DNA of 64,000 bases, from positions 1 to 64,000 of the forward strand of contig JBCBTD010000002.1 of the NCBI GenBank assembly GCA_039818825.1, given 5' to 3'. A program made the position numbers and the translations under genes. This document shows, in pieces, positions 36,217 to 44,033 of the stretch (the first letter of the stretch is position 1; each line of letters begins with the position of its first letter). The stretch is from JBCBTD01 sp039818825 (GTDB taxonomy: Bacteria > Pseudomonadota > Alphaproteobacteria > Geminicoccales > Geminicoccaceae). Below the pieces are notes generated by a model. The model saw only the letters and a program-made list of their open reading frames with translations, made no database searches and had not been told where the DNA came from.

Positions 36217-36933
36217 GTGCCTTGGACGCTTTTCTTGATCGCGGTGGCCCTGGTGGTCCTCGTGGTGATGTCGGGACGGTGGCTGACGCAGCTGCCGGCC
36301 CGCGACGTAGCGCAAGCGCTGCGGGTGTTCGCCGCCACCCTGGCAGTGTTGATGAGTTCGGGCCTGATGTACGCCGGTCGCGTCGGATTCGCGGTCGCGG
36401 CACTTGGCGCCGCGTTCTGGGCGTTCCGCTCGTTCCGGCAGGCCCAACGCCCCCCCGATACGTTCGGTCCTGCGGAGAGTGCGTCGACCGACACGGACGG
36501 GGCGAGCGTGGTCACGGAGACGCTCCGCATGCGGCTCGACCCGGCCACCGGCGCGCTCGACGGCGAGGTTCGCACCGGTCCGTTCGGCGGCCAGCGGCTC
36601 AGCCGATTGACCCTCGACCAGCTACGGACCCTGCTGGCCGGCTGCCGCCGCGACGATCCCGAATCCGAACCGCTGTTGGAGGCGTTCCTCGATCGCCGCC
36701 ATCAGGGTTGGCGGGAGGAGGCCCCGGCCGACGACACCTCGGGTGCGATGACCGACGCCCGCGCCTACGACATCCTCGGCCTCGAGCCAGGTGCCAGCGA
36801 GGTCGACGTGAAGGCCGCACACCGCCGCCTGATGGCGGGCCTGCATCCGGACCAGGGCGGCTCGAACTTCCTGGCGTCGCAGATCAACGCGGCGCGCGCG
36901 CATTTGCTGGAGCGGGGCACGCGTCGCCGCTAG
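36217..36933 (+). CDS. Membrane-anchored J-domain protein, Tim14/Pam18-like
   Basis: 238 residues. Two N-terminal hydrophobic helices (TLFLIAVALVVLVVMSG and VFAATLAVLMSSGLMYAG) are followed by a linker with a RLDPATGALDGEVRTGPFGGQ motif and a C-terminal J domain: ARAYDILGLEPGASEVDVKAAHRRLMAGLHPDQGG, with HPD kept. Membrane helices then a terminal J domain is the layout of mitochondrial Tim14. It should stimulate DnaK at the membrane. GTG start at 36217 follows AGGGGTAGG. Confidence 0.86.
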   Translation: MPWTLFLIAVALVVLVVMSGRWLTQLPARDVAQALRVFAATLAVLMSSGLMYAGRVGFAVAALGAAFWAFRSFRQAQRPPDTFGPAESASTDTDGASVVTETLRMRLDPATGALDGEVRTGPFGGQRLSRLTLDQLRTLLAGCRRDDPESEPLLEAFLDRRHQGWREEAPADDTSGAMTDARAYDILGLEPGASEVDVKAAHRRLMAGLHPDQGGSNFLASQINAARAHLLERGTRRR

Positions 36934-36963
36934 CGATGTTGCGCTGCAACCACGGTCGCGGGT

Positions 36964-37866
36964 ATGAGCACAGCGCGTGCAACCGCAGGGATGAGATCGT
37001 TGAGCAGAGTCCGCAAGGCCGTCTTCCCCGTCGCTGGTCTCGGCACCCGTATGCTGCCGGCGACCAAGGTTCTGCCGAAGGAGATGCTGCCGGTCGTCGA
37101 CAAGCCGATCATCCAATACGCGTTCGAGGAGGCTCGTGACGCCGGTATCGAGGAGTTCATCTTCGTCACCGGCCGCGGCAAGACCCTGATCGAAGACCAT
37201 TTCGATCGGGCGTACGAATTGTTCGACAGTCTGGTCCGCAAGGAGAAGACCGCGGCGCTCGCCGATCTGGAAGAGTCGGTACCGGTCGCTGGCGGCGTCG
37301 TCTACACCCGCCAGCAGCAGCCGCTCGGGCTGGGGCACGCCGTTTGGTGTGCGCGGCACGTGGTCGGAGACGAGCCGTTCGCCGTCGGTTTGGTCGACGA
37401 CCTGATCCTCGGCGACGTCCCGTGTTTCGGTGAGCTGATCGAGGCGCACGACCGGACCCGCGGCAACTTGGTCGCGACGATGGAGGTGCCCCAAGAGCAC
37501 ACCGACCGCTACGGCATCCTAGCCACCGGCGCCATCGACGGGCGCCTGGTCGAAGCGACGGCGATGGTCGAAAAGCCGAAGCCGGCCGAAGCGCCGTCGC
37601 GCTACGCGGTGGTCGGTCGTTACGTGCTCCTGCCGGAGGTGTTCACCCATCTCGACCGCCACGAAGCGGGCGCCGGCGGCGAGATCCAGCTGACCGACGC
37701 GATGGCCAAGATGTTGGGCAACCACCCCTTCCATGGGTACGTCTTCAGCGGCAATCGGTATGACTGCGGCGACAAGCTGGGCTACTTGGAGGCGATCGTA
37801 GCGGCGGCGCTGCGGCGTCCCGATCTCGCATCGGGCTTCGCCGAGCTCTTGAAGCGCTACGCCTGA
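36964..37866 (+). CDS. galU: UTP-glucose-1-phosphate uridylyltransferase
   Basis: 300 residues. Makes UDP-glucose for polysaccharides. KAVFPVAGLGTRMLPATK is the nucleotide loop, KEMLPVVDKPIIQYA, GLGHAVWCARHVVGDEPFAV, EKPKPAEAPSRYAVVGRYVL and GEIQLTDAM follow, all GalU hallmarks. An internal ATG at 36991, preceded by CAGGG, could be the true start; the difference is nine residues. A phosphomannomutase gene follows, giving a sugar-nucleotide operon. Confidence 0.94.
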   Translation: MSTARATAGMRSLSRVRKAVFPVAGLGTRMLPATKVLPKEMLPVVDKPIIQYAFEEARDAGIEEFIFVTGRGKTLIEDHFDRAYELFDSLVRKEKTAALADLEESVPVAGGVVYTRQQQPLGLGHAVWCARHVVGDEPFAVGLVDDLILGDVPCFGELIEAHDRTRGNLVATMEVPQEHTDRYGILATGAIDGRLVEATAMVEKPKPAEAPSRYAVVGRYVLLPEVFTHLDRHEAGAGGEIQLTDAMAKMLGNHPFHGYVFSGNRYDCGDKLGYLEAIVAAALRRPDLASGFAELLKRYA

Positions 37867-37892
37867 CACCCGGTACCCGAGGGCCCTGACGC

Positions 37893-39293
37893 ATGAGCGA
37901 TCCGCACGTGTTCCATGCCACCATCCTGCGCGAGTACGACGTCCGCGGCATCGTCGGTGAGACGCTGTTCGCCGCCGATGCTCGCGCTCTCGGCCAAGCC
38001 TACGCCACGATCCTCGCCGAAGAGGGCCAGGGCCTCAAGATCGCCGTCGGCTATGACGGCCGCATCAGCTCGCCGGAGATGGTCGCGGCGGTGACCGAGG
38101 GCTTGGTCGCTGCCGGCTGTGAGGTCCACACCATCGGCTGCGGGCCGACGCCGATGCTGTACTTCGCCGTGCACCATCTGGGTTGCGACGGCGGCATCCA
38201 AATCACCGGCTCGCACAACCCGCCGAGCCACAACGGCTTCAAGATGATGATCGGCAAGGCGTCGTTCTTCGGCGACCGCATCCAGCGCCTGCGGCCCATC
38301 GCCGAAAGCGGCGGCTTCCGCACCGCACCTGGCGGCGGCGTGGTCGAGGCCGACGTGTTCGACGCTTATGTCGCGCGGCTGGCCCAGGACTATCATGGCG
38401 CTCGGCCCGTCAAGGCCGTCTGGGACACCGGCAACGGTGCTGCGGGCCCAGCGGTCGAGGCGCTGGTCAAGCAGTTGCCCGGCGAGCACGAGGTGCTTTT
38501 CGCCGAGATCGACGGGCGGTTTCCGAACCACCATCCCGACCCCACGGAGCCGGAAAACCTCGAGCACTTGATCGAGCGGGTGCGCTCCAGCGGTGCCGAG
38601 ATCGGCATCGGCTTCGACGGCGACGGCGACCGGATCGGCGTGGTCGACGGCCAGGGACGCATCCTGTTCGGTGACCAGCTCATCGAGATCCTGGCGTCCG
38701 ACCTGTTGCCCCGCTATCCGGGCGCGACGATCATCGCCGACGTCAAGGCCTCGCAGACCTTGTTCGACGCGATCACCGCCATGGGCGGCCAGCCGTTGAT
38801 GTGGAAGACCGGCCACTCGCTCATCAAGGCCAAGATGGCCGAGGTCGGCGCCCCCCTCTCGGGTGAGATGTCCGGGCACATCTTCTACAAGGACGGCTTC
38901 TACGGCTACGACGATGCGCTCTACGTCGCCGTGCGGCTGCTCGACATCCTCGGCCGCGGGACGAAGACGCTTGCCGATTACAAGGACGCGATGCCGAAGG
39001 TGGTGAACACGCCGGAGATCCGCATCGACTGCCCCGACGAGAAGAAGTTCGACGTGATCGCCGACGTCAAACAGCGTCTGGCGGCCAACGGCGCCGAGGT
39101 CAACGACATCGACGGCGTGCGTGTCAACACCGCCGAAGGCTGGTGGCTGATGCGCGCCTCCAACACCCAGGCCGTGCTGGTGGCGCGGGCCGAGGCGGCC
39201 GATACGGCCGGGCTGGAGCGTCTCAAGGCGACGATTCGGACGGAACTCGACCAGGCGGGCGTTGGCGTCCCAAGTGCCCTGGCAGCGGCCTGA
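37893..39293 (+). CDS. Phosphomannomutase/phosphoglucomutase (AlgC/ManB-like)
   Basis: 466 residues. Interconverts hexose 6- and 1-phosphates for GDP-mannose or UDP-glucose. REYDVRGIVG at the start, phosphoserine loop QITGSHNPP with Ser107, metal loop GFDGDGDRIGVVD, sugar loop GEMSGHIFYKD, and phosphate loop RASNTQAVLVARAE. The AlgC-like size and the lack of GlmM signatures separate it from the mutase at 14936. Follows galU by 26 bases. Confidence 0.93.
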   Translation: MSDPHVFHATILREYDVRGIVGETLFAADARALGQAYATILAEEGQGLKIAVGYDGRISSPEMVAAVTEGLVAAGCEVHTIGCGPTPMLYFAVHHLGCDGGIQITGSHNPPSHNGFKMMIGKASFFGDRIQRLRPIAESGGFRTAPGGGVVEADVFDAYVARLAQDYHGARPVKAVWDTGNGAAGPAVEALVKQLPGEHEVLFAEIDGRFPNHHPDPTEPENLEHLIERVRSSGAEIGIGFDGDGDRIGVVDGQGRILFGDQLIEILASDLLPRYPGATIIADVKASQTLFDAITAMGGQPLMWKTGHSLIKAKMAEVGAPLSGEMSGHIFYKDGFYGYDDALYVAVRLLDILGRGTKTLADYKDAMPKVVNTPEIRIDCPDEKKFDVIADVKQRLAANGAEVNDIDGVRVNTAEGWWLMRASNTQAVLVARAEAADTAGLERLKATIRTELDQAGVGVPSALAAA

Positions 39294-39330
39294 CCATCGC
39301 CCCCAACGGGCCGACTGGGAACGCGCTTCG

Positions 39331-39768
39331 GTGATCGGCATGCTGTTCGGCCAGGTCACCCGCGGCAAGCTCGGTCGGCTCGGCTTCGTCGGCGCCTCGT
39401 TACTGCTGCTGCTGATCTGGTTCGTCGTCGTCGCCGCGATCCTGGTGGTGGCCGGCGTCAGCGAAACGATCGTCGGCGGCGACCTGGACGTCGCCCAAGA
39501 GGCGGTGGTTGCGCGCTTCGGCCTGCCGATGGTGATCGTCATGCTGGTCGTCGGCGCGGGCTTGCTGTTCGCCAACCTCAACGTCACGGCGAAGCGCTGG
39601 CGCGCCATGGGCCTGCCGGGCTGGTTGGTGGTCGCGCTCGCCAGCGTGCTGACCACCACGCTGCAGACCGCCATCGACGAGCAGGCCGCGTCCGTTTTCG
39701 GTTTCGTGGTGCTGCTGGTGCTGGTACTCGTCCCCAACGGCGCATTGGCCGGCATCGGCCGTCGCTGA
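39331..39768 (+). CDS. DUF805-like membrane protein, copy 1
   Basis: 145 residues, four hydrophobic segments. Contains AKRWRAMGLPGWLVV, the DUF805 motif (R-x-H-D-x-G-x-x-G-W type). The GTG at 39331 aligns exactly with the ATG of the neighbouring paralogue, so I prefer it over the ATG at 39340. Function unknown. Confidence 0.72.
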   Translation: MIGMLFGQVTRGKLGRLGFVGASLLLLLIWFVVVAAILVVAGVSETIVGGDLDVAQEAVVARFGLPMVIVMLVVGAGLLFANLNVTAKRWRAMGLPGWLVVALASVLTTTLQTAIDEQAASVFGFVVLLVLVLVPNGALAGIGRR

Positions 39769-39824
39769 ACGCGGCCGCCCATTCGTCGTCGCCGCCGGCG
39801 CCGATTTCAGAACGAGGATCGCGG

Positions 39825-40268
39825 ATGCTCAGGGTGCTGTTCGGCGAGATCACGAGCGGTCGAGTCGGCCGCCTGGGCTATCTCGGTTACGCACTGTTGC
39901 TGGTGGTGCTCATGATGGGCGTTCTCGTCGCTGTGATGGTGGCGGCGGGCGTCGTCGGCAGCGACACGCCGCCGGCGACGGGGTGGGCTTTGCTGCAGCA
40001 GGTCAGAGCTTCGCTCGGTCTCCCGACTCTCGTAGCGGCAGCCGTGGTCCTCGCCGGCATCACGTTCGCCAAGTTCAACCTGTCGGCCAAGCGCTGGCGC
40101 GCCATGGGTTTGCCGGGCTGGCTGATGATCGTTTTCAGCGCGGCGGCGAGCGGTGCGCTGGAATTCGCTTTCGGCCAACTGCCGGTGGCCATCTTCGGCT
40201 GGGTGATGCTGCTCGCCCTCCTCCTCGTTCCGAACGACGCCTTGGCGCGCTTCGGGCGACGCGGCTGA
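39825..40268 (+). CDS. DUF805-like membrane protein, copy 2
   Basis: 147 residues. Shares LFGEITSGRVGRLGYLG, AKRWRAMGLPGWLMI and LVPNDALARFGRR with the preceding gene, so the two are a tandem duplication that has diverged. ATG at 39825 follows GAGGATCGCGG. Function unknown. Confidence 0.74.
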   Translation: MLRVLFGEITSGRVGRLGYLGYALLLVVLMMGVLVAVMVAAGVVGSDTPPATGWALLQQVRASLGLPTLVAAAVVLAGITFAKFNLSAKRWRAMGLPGWLMIVFSAAASGALEFAFGQLPVAIFGWVMLLALLLVPNDALARFGRRG

Positions 40269-40269
40269 G

Positions 40270-40716
40270 TTGCACGGCGTCGTCCTCCGCCCCGGCCGGC
40301 CTGACGACGCCGCCGAGGTGACCGACATTCACGACCGGGCGCGCGCCCGGTTCATGTCCTACCTGCCGATCGTCCACGACGAGGCCGATCGTCTGGGATA
40401 CTTCGCACGCGTGCTACGGGACGCGCGGGTCATCATCGCCGACGCCGGTACGCCCATCGGCTTCGCGGCGGTTGCGAACGGCTGGCTGGAGCACCTTTAC
40501 GTGCTGCCCGAACGGGTGGGCCAAGGCGTGGGGAGCGCGCTGCTCCGAGCCGCCTTGGCCGGCGAAGGGTCGCTCGATCTTTACGTCTTCCAACGCAACG
40601 AACGCGCTCGCCGGTTCTACGAGGCCCGCGGCTTCACGCTCGTCGCACTGACCGACGGCGCCGACAACGAAGAACGGGAGCCGGACGCCCACTACCGTTG
40701 GGCGGCGCCAGCCTGA
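40270..40716 (+). CDS. GNAT-family N-acetyltransferase
   Basis: 148 residues. LRPGRPDDAAEVTDIHDRAR opens the fold, LEHLYVLPERVGQGVGSALLR is the acetyl-CoA loop (Q-x-x-G-x-G/A variant), and NERARRFYEARGFTLV the last conserved strand. The acceptor is unknown. TTG at 40270 lies one base after the upstream stop. Confidence 0.86.
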   Translation: MHGVVLRPGRPDDAAEVTDIHDRARARFMSYLPIVHDEADRLGYFARVLRDARVIIADAGTPIGFAAVANGWLEHLYVLPERVGQGVGSALLRAALAGEGSLDLYVFQRNERARRFYEARGFTLVALTDGADNEEREPDAHYRWAAPA

Positions 40717-40739
40717 CGGCAGGAGCGCGCAGTTCGGTC

Positions 40740-41432
40740 TCAGCTGGTAGCGGCGGCGTCGCTGCTACCCAGCGCGGACGGAGCGCGTGTGAGCACGTCC
40801 TCGGTCATCGCCGTGCGCAAGCGGCTGGCCAGCCTTCGAAGGCCCTCGACGACGTCGTCGGGCAATGGCGCCGCCGGATCGCCGATGGGCGCCCGGGCGA
40901 TGTCGAGCAGCGCTGGCGGCGGTGTCCAACCCGCAGGACGATCCAACCAGCCACGCAGCGCCTCGGTGTCCACGGCCGCCTCGACATCACGACGCTCGAT
41001 GACCAGCTTCAAGCCGTCCTGCAGGTCGAAGAACGCGTCGCGCGTTCCCTCCGTGAAGAACAAGCCGCCGCCACTGAAGTACCAGCGACCGAGCGTTGCC
41101 GACAGGGCGGCGGCCTCCGCCGCCGTCATCGGCCGCAGCCGGGGATACTTGGCCAGGCGATGGGTCCGCCGCCACAACCGCGTGTAGTGGCGCAAGCGCT
41201 GCGCTCTGAGGTCGGTGTCGTAGGCGATGGCCAGGGTCTGGGGGACTTCCAGCCGGGCGATCTCGAGGTCCTTGTCGCGCAGCAGCACGGCGTTGGCCTG
41301 AGCGCCCTGTTCGCGAGCAACGGCTAGGCTCTTGTCCGTGGCCATCTTGGCGAGGCCCAGCGCGAACGCGGCCAATCCGGTGAAGAGCGTCCCGACGACG
41401 CCGATCAACGCAACGAAGAGTGTTTCCGACAT
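40740..41432 (-). CDS. Conserved membrane-anchored hypothetical protein
   Basis: 230 residues. One N-terminal helix (LFVALIGVVGTLFTGLAAFALGLAK), then a cytoplasmic or periplasmic domain with the motif LRHYTRLWRRTHRLAKY and LGRWYFSGGGLFFTEGTRDAFFDLQDGL. I recall this W-Y-F-x-x-G-G-L motif in a widespread uncharacterised family. It lies downstream of the secreted chorismate mutase gene on the same strand, with 74 bases between them. Confidence 0.7.
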   Translation of the reverse strand: MSETLFVALIGVVGTLFTGLAAFALGLAKMATDKSLAVAREQGAQANAVLLRDKDLEIARLEVPQTLAIAYDTDLRAQRLRHYTRLWRRTHRLAKYPRLRPMTAAEAAALSATLGRWYFSGGGLFFTEGTRDAFFDLQDGLKLVIERRDVEAAVDTEALRGWLDRPAGWTPPPALLDIARAPIGDPAAPLPDDVVEGLRRLASRLRTAMTEDVLTRAPSALGSSDAAATS

Positions 41433-41506
41433 GCTGGCTCCTTGCGCCCGGGTCGGCGGCTCGGGCTGACGACCGACGCGGATCGGGTCGACGCGCGCCG
41501 CGCCCC

Positions 41507-42082
41507 TCAGTCGGCGAGGCGCACCTGTTGCAGTCCCTGGAACACCTCGTCACGCGCCGCCGTGGAGAGGCAGTCGACGTCGATCTCGGCCGTGAACGCC
41601 TGGTGTTCCGAGTCTCCGAAGGTCGTACCCGCGGCCAGCGCCGCCTCGATCGACTGGAGCAGTGTCGCGCCGACCGCCAGGAGCTGCGGCCTGATCTCGT
41701 CGACCAGGTCCGGGGCGCGGTCGGGCACCGTGACGCCGTGGTTCCAGCGGTCGAGCCAGCAATGCTGGATGTCCTTGGCGGCCTCGATCTGCGCGGCGAA
41801 CAGCGGCCGCGCGCTCTCGCCGTCGAGGCCCGCCGCCGCTGCGTCGGCAACGGCGCGATCGAGCACCACCGCCTCCCGCGCGAGGTCGGCCACCGGCGCG
41901 TCGTGCGCCCGTTTCCAGGCGGCGACGGGCTTCATCAGCAGTAAGCGGTCCTCGATGGTGGCGTAGACCGCGGCGGCGTCCCGGTCGTCCGCGGTCGCGT
42001 CGGCCAAAGGCAGAGCCACGGTGACGATCGCCAGCTGCAGGACGATGGCCAAGGTTCCCTTCGAGGGCCGCGGGTCAGGCAT
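41507..42082 (-). CDS. Secreted chorismate mutase, AroQ-gamma type
   Basis: 191 residues. Converts chorismate to prephenate outside the cytoplasm. A signal sequence covers about residues 1-32 (LAIVLQLAIVTVALPLADAT). The all-helical AroQ-gamma pattern follows: EDRLLLMKPVAAWKRAHDAP with Arg46 and Lys57, VADLAREAVVLDRA with Asp66 and Arg69, and LFAAQIEAAKDIQHCWLDRW. These match the substrate-binding residues of M. tuberculosis and Yersinia-type secreted mutases. In pathogens and periplasmic systems it supplies phenylalanine or salicylate precursors; its role here is unknown. Confidence 0.86.
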   Translation of the reverse strand: MPDPRPSKGTLAIVLQLAIVTVALPLADATADDRDAAAVYATIEDRLLLMKPVAAWKRAHDAPVADLAREAVVLDRAVADAAAAGLDGESARPLFAAQIEAAKDIQHCWLDRWNHGVTVPDRAPDLVDEIRPQLLAVGATLLQSIEAALAAGTTFGDSEHQAFTAEIDVDCLSTAARDEVFQGLQQVRLAD

Positions 42083-42190
42083 GGGAGCGTCTCCGGGTGG
42101 TGGGCGTCGCTGGTTCGACGCCCCCGTTGACTTGCCGCTGCGGTGGCCGCTTCGTCCAGTCGCCGTCGCTGCTGGGGAACCGATCGCCCG

Positions 42191-42667
42191 ATGTCAGACC
42201 AGTCGCTTGTCGTCCGTGCTGCGTCGCCCGGCGACCGAAGGGCATTGGTTCTGCTGGTCGCCATGCTCCAAGACCACGAGCGGTCCGTCAGACCAACTCG
42301 TCGGCCCGGCGCGACCATGGCCGACGGCTACGTCGCTGCACTGCTGGAGCGCCTGGGCCGAGATGACGGCACCGTGATCGTCGGTGCGATCGACGGTGAG
42401 GTGGTCGGCATGGCAGCGGCCTTCCTGGAGTGCGACCGGCTGGAGGTGGAACCGCGCGAAATCAAGATCGAGGACCTGGTGGTGGCGGCTGCGTATCGTC
42501 GCCGCGGTGTCGCCCGCGCCTTGGTCGATGCCGTGGCCGCGTTCGGGCGCAGTCGCGGAGTCCGACGGCTGGTCGTGTCGGCACTGGCGCCGAACGCCGC
42601 TGCACGCGCGACCTATCGCGCACTCGGCTTCCACGACGCGCTGGTCTCGTTCGAACGACGGAGCTGA
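42191..42667 (+). CDS. GNAT-family N-acetyltransferase
   Basis: 158 residues. VRAASPGDRRALVLLVAMLQDHE, IEDLVVAAAYRRRGVARALVDAV (acetyl-CoA loop) and VSALAPNAAARATYRALGF are GNAT hallmarks. ATG at 42191 lies at the family N-terminus. Substrate unknown. It converges on the Ni/Co efflux gene with seven bases between them. Confidence 0.86.
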   Translation: MSDQSLVVRAASPGDRRALVLLVAMLQDHERSVRPTRRPGATMADGYVAALLERLGRDDGTVIVGAIDGEVVGMAAAFLECDRLEVEPREIKIEDLVVAAAYRRRGVARALVDAVAAFGRSRGVRRLVVSALAPNAAARATYRALGFHDALVSFERRS

Positions 42668-42674
42668 GCGGCGT

Positions 42675-43460
42675 TCAGCCGTGCGGCAGGTGATGCCACC
42701 CGGCGTAGACCATTAGCACGCCCAAGGCGATGATCAGCCAGGCCGACAGCCGCGTGGCGTAGGCGGTCAGCGCGTCGAAGCGGGTCGAGCGCGCCGACAC
42801 GTAGCGCAGGCCCAAGGCGGCCACGGCGCCGATCGCCACCAACGTCACGGCAAGCCCGGTGCTGAACGCAGCGACCAACGTCATGCCGAGGCCGAACTGG
42901 CCGATCTGCAGGCAGATCAGCAACACCGTGATCGCCGCCGGACAGGGAACGAGGCCGCCCGAGAGCCCGAACATCACGGTTTGCGCCGTCGTCGTCCGGC
43001 CGCTGGCCAACTGGGCCTCCACCTCACGCGCGTGAGCGAGGGTGTGGGCGTCGGTCGGCCCGTGGTCGTGGCTGTGATCGTGCGGGTGATGATGATCGTG
43101 GTGGTGGTGATGCGCGGGTGGAGTGTTCACCGAACTCCGTTGGATCCAAATCCCCATGGCGATGACGATCAGCCCCGAGACCATCACGAAATAGGGCTCC
43201 GCCGCCTCGCCGATCAGCGCATCGCCGAACTGAAGGCCGATGATCGCGAGGACCCAGACGATGATCGAATGCGAGATTGCGGCGGACCCGCCGAGCAGCG
43301 CCGCCTGCCAGACGGTGCCGCGCACGGCGACGATGTAGGCCGCCATCATCGTCTTGCCGTGCCCCGGCTCCAGCCCGTGCAACGCGCCGAGCACGAGCGC
43401 CATCATCACCAGGAAGACCGGGTTGGCGCCGCCGCCTGCAACCAGCTCACCGATACCCAT
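42675..43460 (-). CDS. rcnA: Nickel/cobalt efflux protein, RcnA/NicO family
   Basis: 261 residues, six or so helices. The NicO signature is LVLGALHGLEPGHGKTMMAAY with two His, and ISHSIIVWVLA. A cytoplasmic or periplasmic His/Asp-rich loop, HHHHHDHHHPHDHSHDHG near residue 117, is the classic RcnA metal-binding loop. Exports Ni(II)/Co(II). Cotranscribed with the upstream regulator gene. Its presence 3 kb from an uptake system suggests homeostasis. Confidence 0.92.
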   Translation of the reverse strand: MGIGELVAGGGANPVFLVMMALVLGALHGLEPGHGKTMMAAYIVAVRGTVWQAALLGGSAAISHSIIVWVLAIIGLQFGDALIGEAAEPYFVMVSGLIVIAMGIWIQRSSVNTPPAHHHHHDHHHPHDHSHDHGPTDAHTLAHAREVEAQLASGRTTTAQTVMFGLSGGLVPCPAAITVLLICLQIGQFGLGMTLVAAFSTGLAVTLVAIGAVAALGLRYVSARSTRFDALTAYATRLSAWLIIALGVLMVYAGWHHLPHG

Positions 43461-43476
43461 CGACCGGCTTCCCGCC

Positions 43477-43740
43477 TCAGAGATACTTCGAGATTTCCTT
43501 GAACTCGGCGATCAGCGCGGCCTGATCGTTGCCCGGCGCAGCGACCGCTTCCAGGCAATGGTCGATGTGGTCGTGGACGAACGTCTTCTTCGCCTGCTCG
43601 ACCGCCCGCACCACGGCGTGGAGCTGCTGCGCCACGTCGGGACAGGGCCGCCCCTCCTCGATCATCGCGATCGTACTCTTGAGGTGTCCTTCGGCGCGGC
43701 GGAGGCGCTTGACGACGTCGTCGTGGCTCGCGTGTTTCAT
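43477..43740 (-). CDS. rcnR: CsoR/RcnR-family metal-sensing repressor
   Basis: 87 residues. All-alpha DUF156 fold: VVKRLRRAEGHLKSTIAMIEEG, Cys33 in RPCPDVAQQL, and VHDHIDHCLEA with three His. His3 and Cys33 with a downstream His cluster fit the RcnR metal site. When nickel or cobalt binds, DNA binding is lost and rcnA is expressed. Located 16 bases upstream of rcnA, and next to a symmetric operator. Cu-type CsoR or FrmR specificity is less likely because of the neighbour. Confidence 0.9.
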   Translation of the reverse strand: MKHASHDDVVKRLRRAEGHLKSTIAMIEEGRPCPDVAQQLHAVVRAVEQAKKTFVHDHIDHCLEAVAAPGNDQAALIAEFKEISKYL

Positions 43741-43750
43741 GCGGCTATCC

Positions 43751-43769
43751 TATCCCCAGGGAGGGGATA
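43751..43769. promoter_or_regulatory. RcnR/CsoR-type operator
   Basis: TATCCCC, five bases, GGGGATA is a perfect 7-bp inverted repeat ten bases before the rcnR start. A/T-flanked runs of C and G are the operator style of this repressor family, and the position overlaps the expected promoter/leader, so autorepression is expected. Confidence 0.75.
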
Positions 43770-44033
43770 TGCAAGTCGTTCTGAGCCCGCTCGTCGTCAT
43801 CGGCCTCGGCGGTCGGGCTGGTCGGGTCTACGCAGCCAGCGGACGTGCCGAGAGGCCGTCGCTGCAGACTGTGAAACATGGGCGATTCATAAATATCATG
43901 TGAACTGAGTCATAGCTGTCAGAGCTGCGGTCGACCAAACCTCGTTCCCTTGGGGTCCTGCGTCGGGCCCGTCGCTAGGGCACGGGCTCAGCGGCGCCCA
44001 CGGATCCCCTTCGACGATACGGGGAGGAAGCCC
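43770..44033. promoter_or_regulatory. Intergenic region before the metalloprotease operon
   Basis: About 260 bases between the operator and the protease start. The stretch 43870-43920 is unusually AT-rich (AACATGGGCGATTCATAAATATC) and is a likely promoter for the plus-strand operon. I see no coding sequence or repeat in it. A clear ribosome-binding site, GGGGAGGAAG, ends the region. Confidence 0.45.

Noticed and set aside
43072..43131. Repetitive CAT/GTG-like tract considered as a DNA repeat
   Set aside because: It encodes the His-rich metal loop of RcnA in frame; the repetition is due to His/Asp codons.
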